64,000 nucleotides of DNA, taken from assembly GCA_905178155.1 (NCBI GenBank), contig CAJINV010000004.1, positions 10,258,381 through 10,322,380 on the forward strand, written 5' to 3'. The position numbers were made by a program, and so were the translations under genes. Numbering within the stretch: the first letter of the stretch is position 1; each line of letters starts with the position of its first letter. The DNA is from Amoebophrya sp. A120. Its lineage: Eukaryota; Sar; Dinophyceae; Syndiniales; Amoebophryaceae. The notes under the pieces were generated by a model that had not been told where the DNA came from, did no database searches, and was given only the letters and a program-made list of their open reading frames with translations. This document shows positions 61,800 to 64,000 of this stretch, piece by piece.

Positions 61800-62724
61800 T
61801 CAAATAACCTAAACCCTAAGACCCTCAAACCCTATCGACGCAGGGACGGAAACAGGACGTAGATTCGGAGGGAGGAAGATGTGGTGGAGGGGCAGAGGAC
61901 TGCCAGATCAAAGAAAGCGCGCAAAACACATGGTCAGAACCTAAAAATACTATGAGAAGATTTACAATCCGAAAAGCCAAGGTTAAGACGACACCGAAAG
62001 TGTCGTGCCCCAACCCAAAAAAAATACTGCTTGGTGCCAGTAGGGCCCGGGGAAAACAAAGAGCAAGCAAGAAGAAGGGAAGGTAAAATCTACTTTCAAA
62101 AAGCGCTAGTATAGCCTTATGCTCTGATCCGTCCGGGCGTGCACTCCCATCTGGATCTAAAGCTTCAGCAGTGCTGAGAGCGCTCCGACCCTAAACCTCA
62201 AGACAAAAGCCAAGAGATCTACGTACGTATGCGCACGAGCAAGGCAGGAACATCGCCTGATGTGGGCGAATATTCCTAACTAAAAACAAAAACGACACTC
62301 ATACCGGAGTCAGGTGGAGGGCCCGGGGCGATTTCGCCCACTAAAAACCAGCTAATTTTTTCGGGATTTTTGAAAAATCCGGCGCGCCAGGAGGGAGCCG
62401 GGCGGCGAGGCGAATGCCGAGAAAGAAAATACCCGCGAACCAGAGGTAAAGGAAAAAGGAAATCCCATGGGGCGGCATGTGGTTGTTGCGCTGCGGCCCG
62501 CGCCGCGCATGCGCGACACCATGCGAACGCCCTCGCCCCAAAGATGCATGGCCAAGAGCGAAAACACCCGAAGACGGGAAGGCGGAAACACAATTTACGA
62601 AGGCAAACACACAAGCTCCCGGAAACGGGTGAGGCCCCTACCCAATCTTGCGACCCGGGAACCGGCACCCTAACTCAACAATCCCCACCCGAAATCTCCA
62701 CTGCAAATCCCGGCCGCGGCTAAA

Positions 62725-62905
62725 TTCCCGATTTAGCAGCAAGGTAGTAACTTTGCTGCTAAATCGGGCCGCTAAATCATGTGCTAAATCGGGTGGCTAA
62801 ATTGTGTGCTAAATTGGGCTTCTAAATCCTATTCTAATTTGCCCTTCTAAATCCTATTCTAATTTGCCCTTCTAAATCGCCTTCTAAATTGCCTTTCTAA
62901 TTCTT
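62725..62905. repeat. Short interspersed CTAAATCG-type tandem repeat
   Basis: A series of units such as GCTAAATCGGG, GCTAAATTGTGT, TTCTAAATCCTATTCTAATT and TGCCCTTCTAAATC, partly in perfect tandem (about 62818-62880). Inverted relatives (CGATTTAG) occur at 62725-62740 and 63000-63022. Confidence 0.75.
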
Positions 62906-63743
62906 GTTCTAAATTTTGCGGGATTCACACCTCTTCCTTCTTCTCCTCGAACGGCTAAATTCGGCAGTACAGGGATTTCGGGAAGGAAATCCACTGTTTG
63001 CCGATTTAGCCGCCGATTTAGAAGAGGAAAAGTTGTGAATCCCACGACTTTGGAAACCCAGAGGCCATCTTGACCACTAAATTTCCAAAGCCACATTTAG
63101 AACAAGAAATACATGAAGAAGGCCGACATCACCAGAGCTGATCTTTAAGGAGAGAAAAAACACCCCGAAGAGCGCGACCAAGGACGCTTCACGCAGAAGC
63201 GGGCCGCGCGGTCTGTCCGAGATAAGGGCAGGCATTATCTCGAACAAGTGCCAGCCGAGATAATGGCAAGCCCTGCCACACAAATGCACGAGAGACCGGA
63301 TATTTTGCGCGGCGCAAAACATCCGGCAAACCACCGCCGGGAGATGGGCCAAAATTGCGAGGCTTCAGATTTCGGAAGAAAACGGGGCAAATTTTTAAAT
63401 TTGAAAATCTTGCCCGCGGCCAAACACAAAACACCCAGCGGCGGCAGAAACTACGACCCCACCAGCCCAATGCCATAACACAACAAAACCCCCCCCCCGG
63501 CGAAGCGGGCCACACAAGGGAAACAACACAAAACTGCCGAGGGCGGGGGCTCGCCGCGCAAACTTTGGACGCGCCTGCCCTTTGGGGCCGCGAAGAAATC
63601 CCGAAAAATTTAGCCACTTTTTAACCCAGGAACCGGCCCCGGTGCCCTCCGACTGACCGGAGGTACACCTCAACGGCGTCGATACGAGCGACAAAGAAAT
63701 CGATGGCGAAGCGAGAAGCGAAGCGAATTCGAGAAGCGAATCT

Positions 63744-63798
63744 AAGGTGTATGGTGTTGTGGTTGTTCGTTTAGTTTTGTTCGAGGCCGCTATAAAAA
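63744..63798. repeat. 55-bp direct repeat, copy 2
   Basis: It matches 61745-61799 and is preceded by GCGAAGCGA-type short repeats (63703-63740). The pair brackets about 1.9 kb without recognised genes. Confidence 0.8.
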
Positions 63799-64000
63799 CT
63801 ACAAGTACTAGCCCTTTGACGCGGGCGTCCCGGACGCCCGCTGGGCTAGTAGCTTGAAAAATAATTCTACACATGGAGCGCGCACCGCTCACGCTATTTT
63901 GGTTGGTTAGAAGGTGAAGGCATGGGACAGACAGAAATAGGCAAAAAAGGCCCCGGAATTCGCCTCAGAAAAAGGGGGAGGCGGCACCGCAAGAGGAAGA

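Larger units (their letters stand above)
61800..64000. other. Gene-free repeat-bearing tail
   Basis: No conserved protein on either strand. Apart from the repeats listed, there is a small hairpin with GGCATTATCTC and GAGATAATGGC at about 63232-63265 and a C-run at 63490-63499. Confidence 0.45.

Noticed and set aside
1-64000. tRNA, rRNA or dinoflagellate spliced-leader genes
   Set aside because: I saw no cloverleaf with a TTCGAATC-type arm, no rRNA core sequence and no spliced-leader core; by eye, so weak negatives only.

Overview
This is eukaryotic nuclear DNA, most likely from an alveolate protist of the dinoflagellate lineage (an Amoebophrya-like parasite is my best guess). The evidence is spliceosomal introns, long low-complexity inserts in conserved proteins, alveolate-style CCCH zinc fingers, and about fourteen genes that all lie on the + strand. 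The organism is inferred from these features only; there is no rRNA or other marker in the window.

Layout: 1-3.4 kb is a repeat mosaic. Then come a small charged protein (3400-4191), two tandem BMT5-like methyltransferase paralogues (4945-6263, frame-broken, and 6883-8319), a two-GAF coiled-coil protein (9040-13914), an Mpv17/PMP22 membrane protein (14986-15918), a prolyl-oligopeptidase-family S9 peptidase (16626-20887), an unidentified coiled-coil protein (21763-23392), an SGNH/GDSL esterase (24304-25434), a protein kinase with large inserts (26633-30800), a 1.9-kb inverted-repeat element filled with minisatellite (31607-33500), a copper-type P1B ATPase (34806-40689), a tail-anchored Cys-rich protein (41898-42581), a 1317-residue secreted-type orphan (43310-47263), a gag-like retroelement fragment (48241-48860), an SBP2-like selenocysteine factor (50517-52682) and a CCCH zinc-finger protein (54089-58349). 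From 58.35 kb to the end I see no gene, only an AT-rich island and several repeats.

The main discovery is that seven of these genes are interrupted by 21 short DNA elements (145-616 bp, eight sequence families). All share one architecture: they begin TAT and end ATA (one ends ATT), have terminal inverted repeats, and are flanked by a 5-bp target duplication, sometimes with one mismatch. Removing each element plus one 5-bp copy restores the reading frame in every case. The resulting gene models have coding lengths that are multiples of three: 958, 871, 260, 1091, 1667, 632 and 1284 residues. These are introner-like transposons acting as introns. Only 4 of 21 offer an in-frame GT-AG pair inside the duplicated target, so most would need non-canonical splicing or another exact excision route. 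The same genes also contain eight ordinary GT-AG introns (112-226 bp), so two kinds of intron coexist.

The genes do not form one pathway. Co-orientation suggests a unidirectional gene array of the kind known in dinoflagellates. Intergenic regions are 0.5-5 kb and hold few recognisable signals.
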